A stretch of DNA of 64,000 bases from the NCBI GenBank assembly GCA_036023115.1, contig JAYKKT010000090.1, forward strand, positions 30,124,501 through 30,188,500, in the 5' to 3' direction. This document shows positions 12,153 through 22,985 of the stretch, piece after piece (position 1 is the first letter of the stretch; each line of letters begins with the position of its first letter). The translations under genes and the position numbers were made by a program. This DNA comes from Brasenia schreberi (Eukaryota > Streptophyta > Magnoliopsida > Nymphaeales > Cabombaceae). The notes under the pieces are model-generated. The model did no database searches and had not been told where the DNA came from. It worked only from the letters and a program-made list of their open reading frames with translations.

Positions 12153-12944
12153 TCAAATGCCTATTGCTGCAGCAAGAAGAGCTCCCATCATCAACCCGCT
12201 CACCACCCTATGCTCGACTTTCACGCCGCCTGAAGCAGTACTTTCCGACGTTGACACCGACGCCGGACTATCATCCGCGGCCCTCTTCCCTTTCTTCAAT
12301 GCCGAAGCTGGTGCCGGAGCCAAAGCCAAAGCCAAAGCCGGCGCTGGAGCCGAAGCAGGTGACGTCGTTGAGCCGAAGAATGCAATCGGCAGCAGGACCT
12401 TGTTTACCCTGTAAATCGCCAAGCTGCCATCTGAGTAGAGGGGACTATCCACTGTGGTCTCGTCGACGCCAGTGGAGATGTTAACCTGGCTGCCGGACGA
12501 CGTGATATTCAATGGGAACTGCCCATCGGCGCCACCAGCCTGAGTCCTCAGAGGGTTGCTGACAGTCTGAAACTGAGTCGTGGATAGGAACTGAGGCACA
12601 ATATGGAACTGAACCAACGAAACTTTCTGTGAGTCCGTAAGCGAGTTTAACGTGCCGGCTTTCAGGTTGTTGAAGGCGTCGTCCGTCGGTGCGAAGATGG
12701 TGATTCCCTGGTTCGAGTTGTTGAGCTGATTGGGCAGTTGATCACCCACTTGAGTGCTCTTAAGGAGGCGGATGAAGGTGGAGAACTGGCCATTTCGCTC
12801 TAAGATGGACGATATATTCAGAGGCCCGGAGGATGGCGGCGGTGCCGCACCCTGTGATGGTTGCGAGGTCTGCGAGAGAGTGAAGGAGAAGAAGAAAGAA
12901 AGAGTTGAAGTGATGAAGATAGCAGAAATTTGGTGCTTGGCCAT
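12153..12944 (-). CDS. FLA: Fasciclin-like arabinogalactan protein (single FAS1 domain)
   Basis: A cell-surface glycoprotein of the plant cell wall, 263 residues, single exon. I chose the ATG at 12944 because it is followed directly by a signal peptide (MAKHQISAIFITSTLSFFFS); the frame stays open 42 codons upstream but that part is not signal-like. One FAS1 domain spans about residues 33-185, with the H1 motif ITIFAPTDDAFNNL and the H2 motif LVQFHIVPQFLS. N-glycosylation sites (NIS, NIT) are present. A short Pro-rich stretch precedes the domain, and a Pro/Ala-rich arabinogalactan stretch (SPASAPAPALALALAPAPAS) follows it. A hydrophobic C-terminus (GLMMGALLAAAIGI) fits a GPI-anchor signal. This layout matches the FLA group related to secondary-wall FLA11/FLA12. 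Family sure; subgroup less so. Confidence 0.95.
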   Translation of the reverse strand: MAKHQISAIFITSTLSFFFSFTLSQTSQPSQGAAPPPSSGPLNISSILERNGQFSTFIRLLKSTQVGDQLPNQLNNSNQGITIFAPTDDAFNNLKAGTLNSLTDSQKVSLVQFHIVPQFLSTTQFQTVSNPLRTQAGGADGQFPLNITSSGSQVNISTGVDETTVDSPLYSDGSLAIYRVNKVLLPIAFFGSTTSPASAPAPALALALAPAPASALKKGKRAADDSPASVSTSESTASGGVKVEHRVVSGLMMGALLAAAIGI

Positions 12945-13010
12945 AGAGGCTAGTCTTAGATGAAAATCAAGGAGATGATGGCATTGGCATTGGCATTGAG
13001 AAACTCTTGT

Positions 13011-13020
13011 TACATATACA
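13011..13020 (-). promoter_or_regulatory. Candidate TATA box of the FLA gene
   Basis: TGTATATGTA on the minus strand lies 67-76 bp upstream of the FLA start codon, a usual spacing for a short plant 5' UTR. Three GGCATT repeats lie between it and the ATG. Position and sequence are the only evidence. Confidence 0.4.
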
Positions 13021-13070
13021 CGATATTGGTGGTTGGATCTACCAACCGGGGGATTGGAAGTTGTTTTCAT

Positions 13071-13960
13071 TATATCATGACACTCACCGTCTGGAATTTG
13101 AGTTGAAATCAGAATTTTTTCAATTTAAAATTGCAGGCCTCCGGTTTCATCATTTTTTGAAGAAGGCTTAGAATCACGCGTGATATGATCTTACGCATCA
13201 TCAGTGGATATGACTAATAAACCAGCTGAATGAATCCAGCAACCCATGTTCGTCGCTTGTAGAACAGTCAAAGCTAACTTCTAGCTGAACTTCTGAACAT
13301 GTTATGCAATCCTTTGATGATCCAATCCTAGTTTAGCTGAAATGGCCTCAATTCTTTCTCTCATTTATAGAAAAGGTTAAACTAAGATCATTTAGCTTTT
13401 TCTTGGTGCAAGGATGACTTGGAACCAAATAAGACTAAGTCCTACAGACTGAAAGGCACACCCATCTGATTAGCTAAGAACTTTAGGGTATAATATTGCA
13501 GAATATATAAGTTTAACACCAAATTATAGCCGGCTTGAGGTAAATTTAGGTGATAATTTTTGAAAAACATCATATAACGAGCTGTCGTGAAGGCGAAACA
13601 ATCGTAATATGCCATGTTGATGTTCAGCTCATATGATTTACTGAGCCAAACACAGATAAGTCAGGAATAAGCCGCATAGACCGAGACAAATATATGCATT
13701 TTGCCAGCTCTATCAACAGCTTAAATCCTCTGTAAAATTTATGACATCTAATATGATAATAGGATCTTCTCTCTCGAAATGTGTGCACTTGATCAAGCAG
13801 TGGTGGTCCCTATTCAATCCACACCATACATCTCCTCCATATAACTTGAACCATGCAGGAACTAATGAAATTGATTATTGGAGATGTATATATGGCGAGA
13901 GAGAATTATACAAAAACAATTTTTTTTATGAACAATACGACTTGATAATTTTGCACGTGC
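13071..13960. other. Intergenic, upstream of FLA
   Basis: No gene or repeat recognised; presumably contains upstream regulatory DNA of the FLA gene. Confidence 0.4.
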
Positions 13961-14018
13961 GCACACACACACACACATATATATATATACACATATACAT
14001 ATATATATACACATATAC

Positions 14019-14065
<47 letters not shown>

Positions 14066-14082
14066 CATATATATATACATAC

Positions 14083-14113
<31 letters not shown>

Positions 14114-14139
14114 CATATATATATGTATATGTATATATG

Positions 14140-14214
<75 letters not shown>

Positions 14215-14304
14215 TGCAAAATTAAGTGGACTGCGGAAAGATTGCTATATTTCCCTTCTTTATGAACAAGAAACCAGTCTTTACCATGAAAGGCTACTAG
14301 TATG

Positions 14305-14341
<37 letters not shown>

Positions 14342-14462
14342 GTATGTATATATATATATGTATGTATATATATATGTATATGTATGTATATATATATATG
14401 TATATATATATACATATATATATATATGTATATATATATATATGTATGTATATATATATATG

Positions 14463-14504
<42 letters not shown>

Positions 14505-14708
14505 TATGTATGTATACATATATATATATGTATATATATATATATGTATGTATATATATATATATGTATGTATATATATATATATGTATGTATATATATA
14601 TATATATATATATATTGCTGCAAAATTAAGTGGACTGCGGAAAGATTGCTGATTATTTCCCTTCTTTATGAACAAGAAACCAGTCTTTACCATGAAAGGC
14701 TACTAGTA
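13961..14708. repeat. Long AT/ATAC/ATGT microsatellites with a duplicated 90-bp segment
   Basis: About 250 bp (13961-14212) and 310 bp (14301-14612) of AT-type repeats with interspersed ACAT/GTAT. Each is followed by the same unique segment, at 14213-14302 and 14613-14708, containing GCAAAATTAAGTGGACTGCG and ACCAGTCTTTACCATGAAAG. The second copy has a 4-base insertion (TGAT). The apparent Tyr-Ile open frames here are artefacts of the repeats. Confidence 0.92.
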
Positions 14709-14883
14709 GTGCTGGTAAATGAACCAAGACACCCATTGTTAAACACGGTTCAACTCCTTGTTGTGCTTGGGCAGTTAATTCGTATCAGCTGAACAAGTTC
14801 CGGTCGTGAAAGCTCATTGAATTGCATTTAAAGTTTTTGTTTGACCGAAACCCTATCCCAAAAGGTATTAGGGCATTTTTTTT

Positions 14884-15022
14884 GTTACAAGAGGAGGCCG
14901 AAGTCTAACACCCATATACCCACACATGCACCCTCTGGGAGTCAAACTCCCCACCAGCAGAAACATCGCTAGAGCGCCCCGCCCCGCCGTTGAGCCAACA
15001 CTTTGGGTGCAGGGCGCATGTT
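14884..15022 (-). repeat. tRNA-derived SINE (family 1)
   Basis: On the minus strand the unit carries GTTGGCTCAACGGCGGGGC (A-box region), a B-box-like GGGAGTTTGACTCCC, then GGGTGCATGTG and CTTCGGCCTCCTCTTG before a TAACAAA tail. The same module recurs near 17070-17205, 48768-48874 and 58036-58213, which supports a dispersed family. Confidence 0.65.
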
Positions 15023-15340
15023 CATGTCTTCCCGCCAAATTAGGGAGGACGTTTTGTATCTGCGCTGCATCCTTGCCTTAGTGGTCAAGTATACACATTT
15101 AGTAGAAGAGGGAAGGTTGTTTCTTAAAAACGAAGCAAACGATACCTGGTTGGTTGTTGCATTTCTTTTATAAGCAAACGATAGAAGAGTTTGCTTTTAG
15201 TATGTAGTTAAGAATTCAAGTATGAAGCTTTCATAGTTGTCTTAGGCTGCTAAATATGACAATTTAAAGAACTATGACAGTGGGTATATATATCCTAAAT
15301 ACCATCCAAAAGTAATGGTGGACATGTGTTATGATCTAAT

Positions 15341-15402
<62 letters not shown>

Positions 15403-15675
15403 GAAAATTGAGAGTAGTTAGAGACATTTTATGTTAGATTCTACTAGACGGTTTGTACTGTTCATGCGATTACATGAACCACGCAAATTTAGTTGTGTGA
15501 TCACATAGACAACATAGATCGAGTTACTTTTCAACATCAAAACAAATATTACATTAAATATGATGCGGAATGAGTACCTTGATCACCACTATCCAATTAA
15601 TTACACGGATGGTAGTGATGATCAAACAATGTCTAATATGAGAGACGGGCTATTAGTTCCCACTCTCTCTCTCTC

Positions 15676-15706
<31 letters not shown>

Positions 15707-16686
15707 CAAGTTCATGCCTCGTTACCCATGGCAAAAAGACAACCATGATCCGCCCAATACCATCCTACCTCTTACCTCTTCATTGTTTTTTTGGGTAAGG
15801 GTGCCATATAGTTGTCATTTTATTTTTCCAATAATTTTTTAAAGATTTTATATTACACCCATGCCCAAAAACTACAATAAAAAGGTAGGAAGGCACACCA
15901 TCACATACATAAGTACATACATATACAATATATAAATATACACACGCACACAGACTGTGTCTGTATTTATGTTTGGTTGTGTATTACATAATTTAGAGAA
16001 CTGATAGTATCCCATAAAACTAGAAAAAAACTTAACTTTGTAAGTTATTGTTTTCTAACAATGTAATAATCAACTAATACTTTATTAAGTTTCCTTGTGG
16101 CGTAGCAGTAAGCTATCTCTAAGATAGATATACAATATTTTTAAATAATTAGTGCTGTGCTAAAACACAAATTGTACGAGCCTTGGGTGTGGAGAAGGCG
16201 AACAAGGCCCCGACTGCCTATTGGAAATGTCTGACATAATCAACACCAACTCATAGCTTTAGTAAAAGAATAAGGGGGGTCAGTTGTTTATGCTCTCAAC
16301 CAAAGCACCTGAAGGCATTTGCTCTGGTCTGAGGCTCTTCGACCGCAATAGTGATTTTGAATCACAATAGCCTTACTTTCTCAAATTAAGCTAACACGAG
16401 AAGCTATTTGCCATGGAGTAGAGCAGTCTTGAGTCTAGTGAATCTCGGGGCACACCTGCCTTGCACAATGGTCTGTGAACTTTCATAGGAAGCTTTATAC
16501 ATGATTCAATCACAAGAACCTAACCTTGATTTGAACCCATGCTTTGCGAGCCTTTGATGCATGCAGAGAAGTTGATTTCGTATGTTGTAATGATCCTACC
16601 AAATCCCCATCAGGATTGGTATAACTTATCTTTCAAACAAGTTGAAACCTCAAAAGCAGATTCTTTTATATCTTGTACGCCAATAA
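15023..16686. other. Intergenic with two CT/AT microsatellites
   Basis: Holds a CT-then-AT run at 15343-15402 and a CT-AT-GT run at 15663-15706. A weak tRNA-like stretch (GTGGCGTAGCAGTAAGC) lies near 16097. No gene is visible. Confidence 0.5.
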
Positions 16687-16870
16687 CTCTGCCCAGGTAA
16701 AGAAGGATTGACCCGTCCCAAACCCGGATAAAGGGAGAAGGTCGTGTTAGGCTTCCGACAAACAGCGTAAAACTTTGTCGAATTTTTATACCATGAATTA
16801 CACGGTATGAGAAAAGGCTTAATTGTTGTATACAACAATAACTAAGCCTTTTTTTCATACTAAACGGAGA
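16687..16870 (+). mobile_element. Short RTE-derived element: LINE 5' end joined to LINE 3' tail
   Basis: The + strand from 16687 (AACTCTGCCC) to about 16800 matches the first 110 bp or so of the LINE at 58838-62105, including AAACCCGGATAAA and GTGTTAGGCTTCCGAC. It then passes into the LINE 3' tail (GGTATGAGAAAAGGCTTAAT plus TTG). A second tail in reverse orientation follows at once (ACAACAATAACTAAGCC), forming a palindrome near 16815-16860. It behaves like a SINE-like or internally deleted RTE derivative. No clear target-site duplication was found. Confidence 0.65.
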
Positions 16871-17069
16871 AAGGACAATATTTTAGATTAACAACTTATA
16901 ACTTATAACAATAGCAATGATAATTTAGCGACTATTTACCAACAAAAGTAGTGCAAATGATCCAAAAGGTTTTGAAAAGCTATATGAAGTTGTTCGTGCT
17001 TACCAAGTGTGTATAAGGACAGAGTTGGGCTGAACATCACATAGTGCTGCTCAGCTCGTTTATAACTTC

Positions 17070-17205
17070 GTCAAGCTGCTCGCCCAGAGCGTTAGCTCAA
17101 CCGCAGAGCGTCCTAGTGTCATTGCTGCTGGAGAGTTCACTCTCAAAAGGTACACGTGTGTGTGTTGGGCTTCGGCCTCCTCTTGTAACAAAGAGAAAAA
17201 CTTTG
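17070..17205 (+). repeat. tRNA-derived SINE (family 1)
   Basis: Forward copy of the family seen at 14884: GTTAGCTCAACCGCAGAGCG, a B-box-like GAGAGTTCACTCTC, then GTGTGTTGGGCTTCGGCCTC and CTCTTGTAACAAAG. It is degenerate in the B box. Confidence 0.6.
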
Positions 17206-18086
17206 CCAAGCTGCTCGTAGGCTCATTAGCTCAATGAAGGAAATACGAATGAACTCGAAACAAGCCCAATTAAGCCAAGTTTGCTATGCTTGTCACAGCC
17301 TAATTTAAGTAATTTTATTTAACTTTTAGCTATTAGTCCTAATAATCACCATTCTTTAGATCTTAATGTGTCCACTCAAAAAAGAAAAATGAACTTAAAT
17401 TATAAATAAATTTCACTATCCACCTCACCATTCTTTAGATCTTAATATGTAAGTCTAATCAATCACTCAACTTAAAATAGAATATATTTTATTTTTTAAT
17501 TCAGTAAATAATATATTTTAATTTTTAATTTAATGAAAATATTATAAATTATTTGAGGATTTGTTAATAAATTGGTTTTATGATTTAATTATTTTTTAAT
17601 GTTGAATATAAATCAATAATATTTTAAACTTGTGAAAATAAAGATTGTACGAATGATTGATGTGCATGTGCAAGAGAGAAAAGAGGAGATTGGTATCGAT
17701 ATTTAGAGTATTTTTGAGAAAAGAGTGGATGGATAATATAAAAAAATTGTAGATATTAATTATATTAATTATGTAAGATAAAAATCCGAACCGTCCAGTG
17801 CACGGCCCTTAATCGGTCTCGAATCTGGACCGTCAGATCAAGACATGCTGGTTGACCTTTTTCCTTGTTGAAGGCACCAGCAAGGAAACCTCTCCGTAAA
17901 CCCAAAAGCCGGAAGTTTCTGGTCGCTTATACGCCGGCGACGGACGGCAAGTTTACTGATTGAACTCCCTTCCCGTTGAGCTCTCATGGCGGAAAGGGCC
18001 CTGGATTTCCCGGATTGTCTCGTCGCAATACCAAAAAGAAATAGCAAGGAGGAAAGGAGAAATCAGTAGGTCAACGATCCGATCGA
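17206..18086. other. AT-rich intergenic DNA and 5' region of the EAF gene
   Basis: Very AT-rich from about 17300 to 17780, then more GC-rich from 17790 toward the EAF start, as expected for a promoter/5' UTR. No specific element could be assigned. Confidence 0.4.
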
Positions 18087-21000
18087 ATGGCAAACAACAC
18101 GAACAGGGAACCCAGTACCGCTCCGCAACCGGACAAGTGGTACAACCTAACTCTCGGCTCTTCCTTCACCGACGCCTCTTCGTCCAAGTTCTGCACTCTC
18201 AGATGTAAGAGTCTGCATCATCAACCACCCTGAAACGTCGTTTCTTAGCGTTTGATACTTCCACCCATCTGTTCCCTTGTTAGTTTTTCGTTTCTCTTGA
18301 GATGGTGCAAAAATCTTAATGAGCGATGTGGAATCAAGTGAAATAAGCGGCAAATCAATGACGAAGAATAAGAAAAAGAGAGAGATATTTGTTGGTGTTC
18401 TTAAGGCGTTTTGATACTCCCCATCCTTCTGTTTTCGTATTTTTTTTCAGTCCCTTTCTCCTTCGACCGATGCAAGATCAGCATCACATTAAATCCGAAA
18501 ACGATGCTTCTTGGGTAATTGAAGCCGTTTTGATACTCGAACCTTTCTGTTTTCTTGTTGAAAGTTCTATTCTTATGGTTTAAGAATCATGATAACCAAC
18601 AACCCCAAAATGACGTTTCTTCGCCTTCTTGAGTGCGTTATGTTTTTAACAAATCCAGTATCGGGTTTTGCATTTCCCGACGATGACGCAATCATCAACA
18701 TTAGCAACGATTCCAAATTTTCGTTTGTTGGCGTTGTTGATGAAGCTTTGATATTTCCACCTCTCTTTTTTTCTTAAACTTTTGTTTTTCTTGTTTCTGA
18801 AGATGAATTCAAACCGGCGTCGATCGATAAGATCCAGCCGGGGAACCTCCATAAGACGAAGGATAACAGAGTGACGGTTGAGTTCCAAAACAACCAACCG
18901 GGGAAGCCTAAGGTGACCTTCGAAGGCAGCAGTGAGGATTACAAGGACAATGACGCAGTCCTCTTTTTCGACGGCCATTCCTTCCGCTTGGACCGCCTAC
19001 ACCGTGCGGTCAAGCGGCTCCGCCACGTCCGCCTGCCCGGTGAATCGTCGTCCGCTGCCTCTGGCGTTGTGGCCTCGGCAGTGGATTCTGCTTTACATAC
19101 TCCACCTCATGGGAGACCTGTGGCCGCTGCCGTAAAACCGCCCCCTCCGCCACCACCATCTGTAGCTAAAGCACCTCTACGTTCTGTGGTGCCTGTGAGT
19201 CGGATCTGTTGCTTCTTCTCCTTCTTAATTTGATTGAATTTACTTCTTCTATGATGAGTATTATGCTAAGATTTGTTGAACTTGCACTTATAGCTATATA
19301 TTTGATTCGGCTTTCTAGTTCTTAAACGAATTTGAAGAGACAGACTGCTTGTTATTAGGCATTTATAGCTAAAGAAGAAAAAGAAAAGAGGAGCAACGTT
19401 ATTGTGTATCTGTAATGGCCTTGGGTATGTTGTTGTAAGATTCCAATCTTTAGTGGGAGAGTAGACTTTACATTATCATGAGCTATGTTATCAATAGCGG
19501 TTAGTTATAAGTAGCCATTAGCGGGTTGTTAGCGGTTGATCTTGATATAGCGGTAGAGGGGATATAGCGGTACACTTTTATTTACGATTAAAAAATTAGA
19601 TATATATAATGGATTTTCTAATTTCTAAGAAATATAAAGTCTTAATATAAAGAAACACAACCACTTCTTTCATAAATATGAATCAAACTAAATAAATAAA
19701 TTCCACTTCTAACTTCTAAGAAAACAAACAATAAATTTATGTACCAGTGCTACAATTACCACTGCCATTTGGACAACAAGCGGCTGCACCTTGTGATGAT
19801 TCCATATTCACTATAAAAAAATCGTTTTTTTACTCAGATAGCAAGAAAAATGAGACAAATTTAACATATGAAGTAATATATGAGTAATGCATTAGGACAT
19901 TAAACATTAAGCACCAATCCATTTAAAAGAGCAGAACTGGTAGTTAAGCAAAGGTGTTATACCACATTCTCAGAAAACCAACCCAAACCAGAAAGGTAAA
20001 ATCCGAGAAAATATTTTATGTTGACAGCTTCTATAGAAACACAAGTCGAAGGTGTAAACTATAAGAGGAGGTTTACATTCATAACAAATAAAATCCAAAC
20101 CTATTTCAGACATCACATTAGAACCACCCCATAAAGAGTAAAACAATCTTCAACTTAAGGCTAAAAGAGATATGCAACCAAGAACAAGACCGAAAACAAA
20201 AAAAAAAAGCATTATACATCAAAATTTGTTAAGAATCTCATTTTCCATTCATCCATACTCTCTTGAATAATTATCAAGATAATCATGATGATCAAAGATA
20301 ATAGCCAACGTGAGGCTTAAAATATTCAATAATAAAAATTATAGAGCATGATGTTATTAATATAAGACGTAGAGCACTTGGAGAATACGAAGGAGCCAAT
20401 AATCTTAGTGAACATCGAATGAAAGTGAATCTAAGTCCAGTGGTTTGAAGAAAACAAAAAAAAGTTAAGAGAGGAGGCGGAAGGCGGAACCGGAGGAGCG
20501 GGAGAGAGAAGGAGAGAGAGAGCTTATGTACAGTGGAGGAAGGAGAAAGAGAGACAGAAGAGAAAGAATCCACGAGAGAGAAGGTGAGGGAAGGCAGAGA
20601 AAGGGATAGAGAGAAGAGAGAAAGGGAGAAAGAGCTTACTTGCGGTGGATGAAGACAGTGGAAAGCGGAGGCGGTAACCGTCGTTGGAGGTTGCTTGCTG
20701 GTGGTGGCGGAGAGAGCAGCAGATGCGAGAGGTAGGAGAGAGAGGTGAGACACATATCACGTTTAGGTTTAGCGTTTTATGTTTTTTATTCGGATCAATA
20801 ACATAGATCATGAGGATGCAAATCAGTGGAGATTTCCACTTAAGAGTATTGTTTATGATTTTGTTGCTTGTTTGTAAAATACAAGTACCATTCCTCGGGT
20901 TCTCCATTATCCAAAATTGATGTCAGTTGCATTACATAACTCTGGTATGGTGGTACCTAGGGACATTTTATTTGCTATTTGAAAATTGCTTGGTATCTTG

Positions 21001-22985
21001 CCATACCTCGTTTTATCTAAATCTGCTGTATTTATCGCAATGAGATTATTCTCACTCTAGATTGCTTCATTTTAGATTGGTTCCCCAGGTCCCTGGAAGT
21101 TTATGCTCATTTATTTGTTTTATTGTAGTTCCACAGGTAACTACTCTAATTGTCACATTGGTCATAACTCAATGTTGGTAGACCGTAGATCCATAGGAAG
21201 AGTAGCAAACTCCATTCTTTTTTCTTTGTCCATCACTTTATCCTCCATGTTTGTTGTTTCCTGCAGATTGAAATGCAGTTTTCAGTCTTTACCTGATTTC
21301 ATCAGATCATAGTAGAGCACCAAGCACATACATTGATTGTTCTAGATTTTCATTCAAGGAGCGGCCTACAGTGTGACCAATCAGGCTTGTCATGCAATCT
21401 TTTTTAGAATTGATAAGTTTTATTTTCCAGTGAGGCGAAACTAATTCAAATTGCCATTGTTTTAAGACTCATTGTTAGTAGTGCCAAAAAGTTTTGTTAG
21501 TAATTTCAGGCAATCTTTGACAATTGAAAAATCTATCCACTAGGGAATTGCCTTCAGTTGGTTCATATTTTATTAAGGCATGTTCATGATTTATAATTTT
21601 CACTTTTCATATTCTCGTTGTGTGAGGATATGCTCTAGTTGTTTCTTCCTTGTGTAGACTGTGCAACTGGAAGTTTGACCAGTAGCTCCAACCACTATGT
21701 AAATCAAGGCCAATGTGTAGGTCTTTTGTGTCTTCCATGTACATGGACGAAATTTAACCATGATTTTTTCTTTTCTACTATCCTTGAAAACATTGCAGTT
21801 GATGGGGTCATGGATTCCTAGATGGTATCCTGTTGACTATTGTAATGACATTTTGCTGGTGATGAATTTAGGCCTGTTTTAATACTATGCCTATTGTTGC
21901 TATTACTTCTCTTTAGAATCAAAAGTATCTAACCATGTCTCTGTCTTTATCTTTTAATGCAGGTTGAGGTGGAGCGAATTGATGTTGCCGACTTTGGCAG
22001 CTCAGGTTTTACAAACTAACCATTACCAAAGATTGATATTTATAGTACTAATTCCTGCATTCTTAGCTATGTTGCATTTCTCCACAGCTTAAGAATTTCA
22101 ATCTTCTTTCTTGTTGCCGATAATACAATTGTTACTGTGTATTGAAAAATAAAAGCATATGGAAATAAAGTCTGCATTATTTATAAACAAAAGAAGATTG
22201 ATAGTAGTAGTTCATAAAACACTTCTGATAACAGCACGTGATCTTATTTGCAACATAGTCATATAAATTCTATCATTAACAGTCATAAAATCTAAAACCT
22301 CAGCCATATTTGTGGCATATGTTCCAATAGTCTATAATCTATACGCCAGGCAGGGTACCTACGACGAGATGACTTTAGAACTTTCTGGCAATTGTTTTAC
22401 TTGCTCAAAGGTTTTGACTGAGAAACAACCTAGAAAGGCAATAGTGGAGTTCCTCTACGGCACATCTTTAGTTCTGATTCTGTACCTTTCTGTTTTCCAA
22501 TCCACCTAGCTTGGAATAGTGTTTCTTTTTGCAGTTGTCATCCTAATATCTGCATCTGATCCACTGAATCAGGTGCCAAAACTACTGATAGGAACTCTAC
22601 TGATCATTCAAGCATCATGCCAACGCTACCAGCTTCATCTCCTATTGGGATAACTGAGGAGTTTGAGAAGATTGATGTGGTTATGGACGACGATGACGCA
22701 AAGGCCGATCATGATGACATAGACATTAATGTGGACATAATGACAGGGAATCATGAGAATGACACTGATGATGAGATCGCTGACGTGGATGTTACCAGCG
22801 ACAATGAAATGGACAAGAGACCAAGTGCCGCAGAGTTTCTGCGTGCTCAAGTGAATGCGCAAGCGAGTGATGGAGCGTCATCGAGTTCAAGTGGTAGCAG
22901 TGGCAGTGGAAGCAGTAGTGGTAGCGGAAGTGGTAGCAGCAGTGACAGTGAAGGCAGCGATGACGACTCGGTAAACTCTATCTAA
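18087..22985 (+). CDS. EAF: EAF-family (ELL-associated factor) transcription elongation protein
   Basis: EAF proteins partner with ELL to stimulate RNA polymerase II elongation in the nucleus; the plant role is less clear. Four exons: 18087-18204, 18803-19194, 21963-22005 and 22573-22985, all GT-AG and in frame, giving 321 residues. The EAF domain covers about residues 15-115 (WYNLTLGSSF at the start, VTVEFQNNQPGKPKVTF in the middle, HSFRLDRLHRAVKRLRHVR at the end). A Pro-rich stretch (KPPPPPPPSVAKAP) follows, then a strongly acidic segment (DVVMDDDD, TDDEIADVDVTSDNE), the motif KRPSAAEFLRAQVNAQ, and a Ser/Gly-rich acidic tail. The layout matches animal EAF1/EAF2 (N-terminal domain, acidic Ser-rich C-terminus). 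Intron 2 is 2.77 kb because it holds a hAT-like element. I consider the family assignment secure. Confidence 0.9.
19475..20814. mobile_element. Non-autonomous hAT-like DNA transposon in EAF intron 2
   Basis: An element of 1,324 bp (19483-20806) begins CTATGTTATCAATAGCGG and ends, read inward, CTATGTTATTGATCCG, so its terminal inverted repeats share CTATGTTAT. It is flanked by a perfect 8-bp duplication ATCATGAG (19475-19482 and 20807-20814), the length made by hAT transposases. Near the left end several AGCGG subterminal motifs occur. No transposase frame is present; a GA-rich segment lies near the right end. The left end matches the right end of the copy at 45826-47007. Confidence 0.82.

Noticed and set aside
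13741..14792. Several long open frames rich in Tyr and Ile on both strands
   Set aside because: They are readings of AT/ATGT microsatellites in all frames; no codon structure or homology. The same holds for 48006-48509 and 51681-51959.
20292..20907. Ser/Leu-rich minus-strand frames in EAF intron 2
   Set aside because: They read the GA-rich right end of the hAT-like element; no transposase motif.
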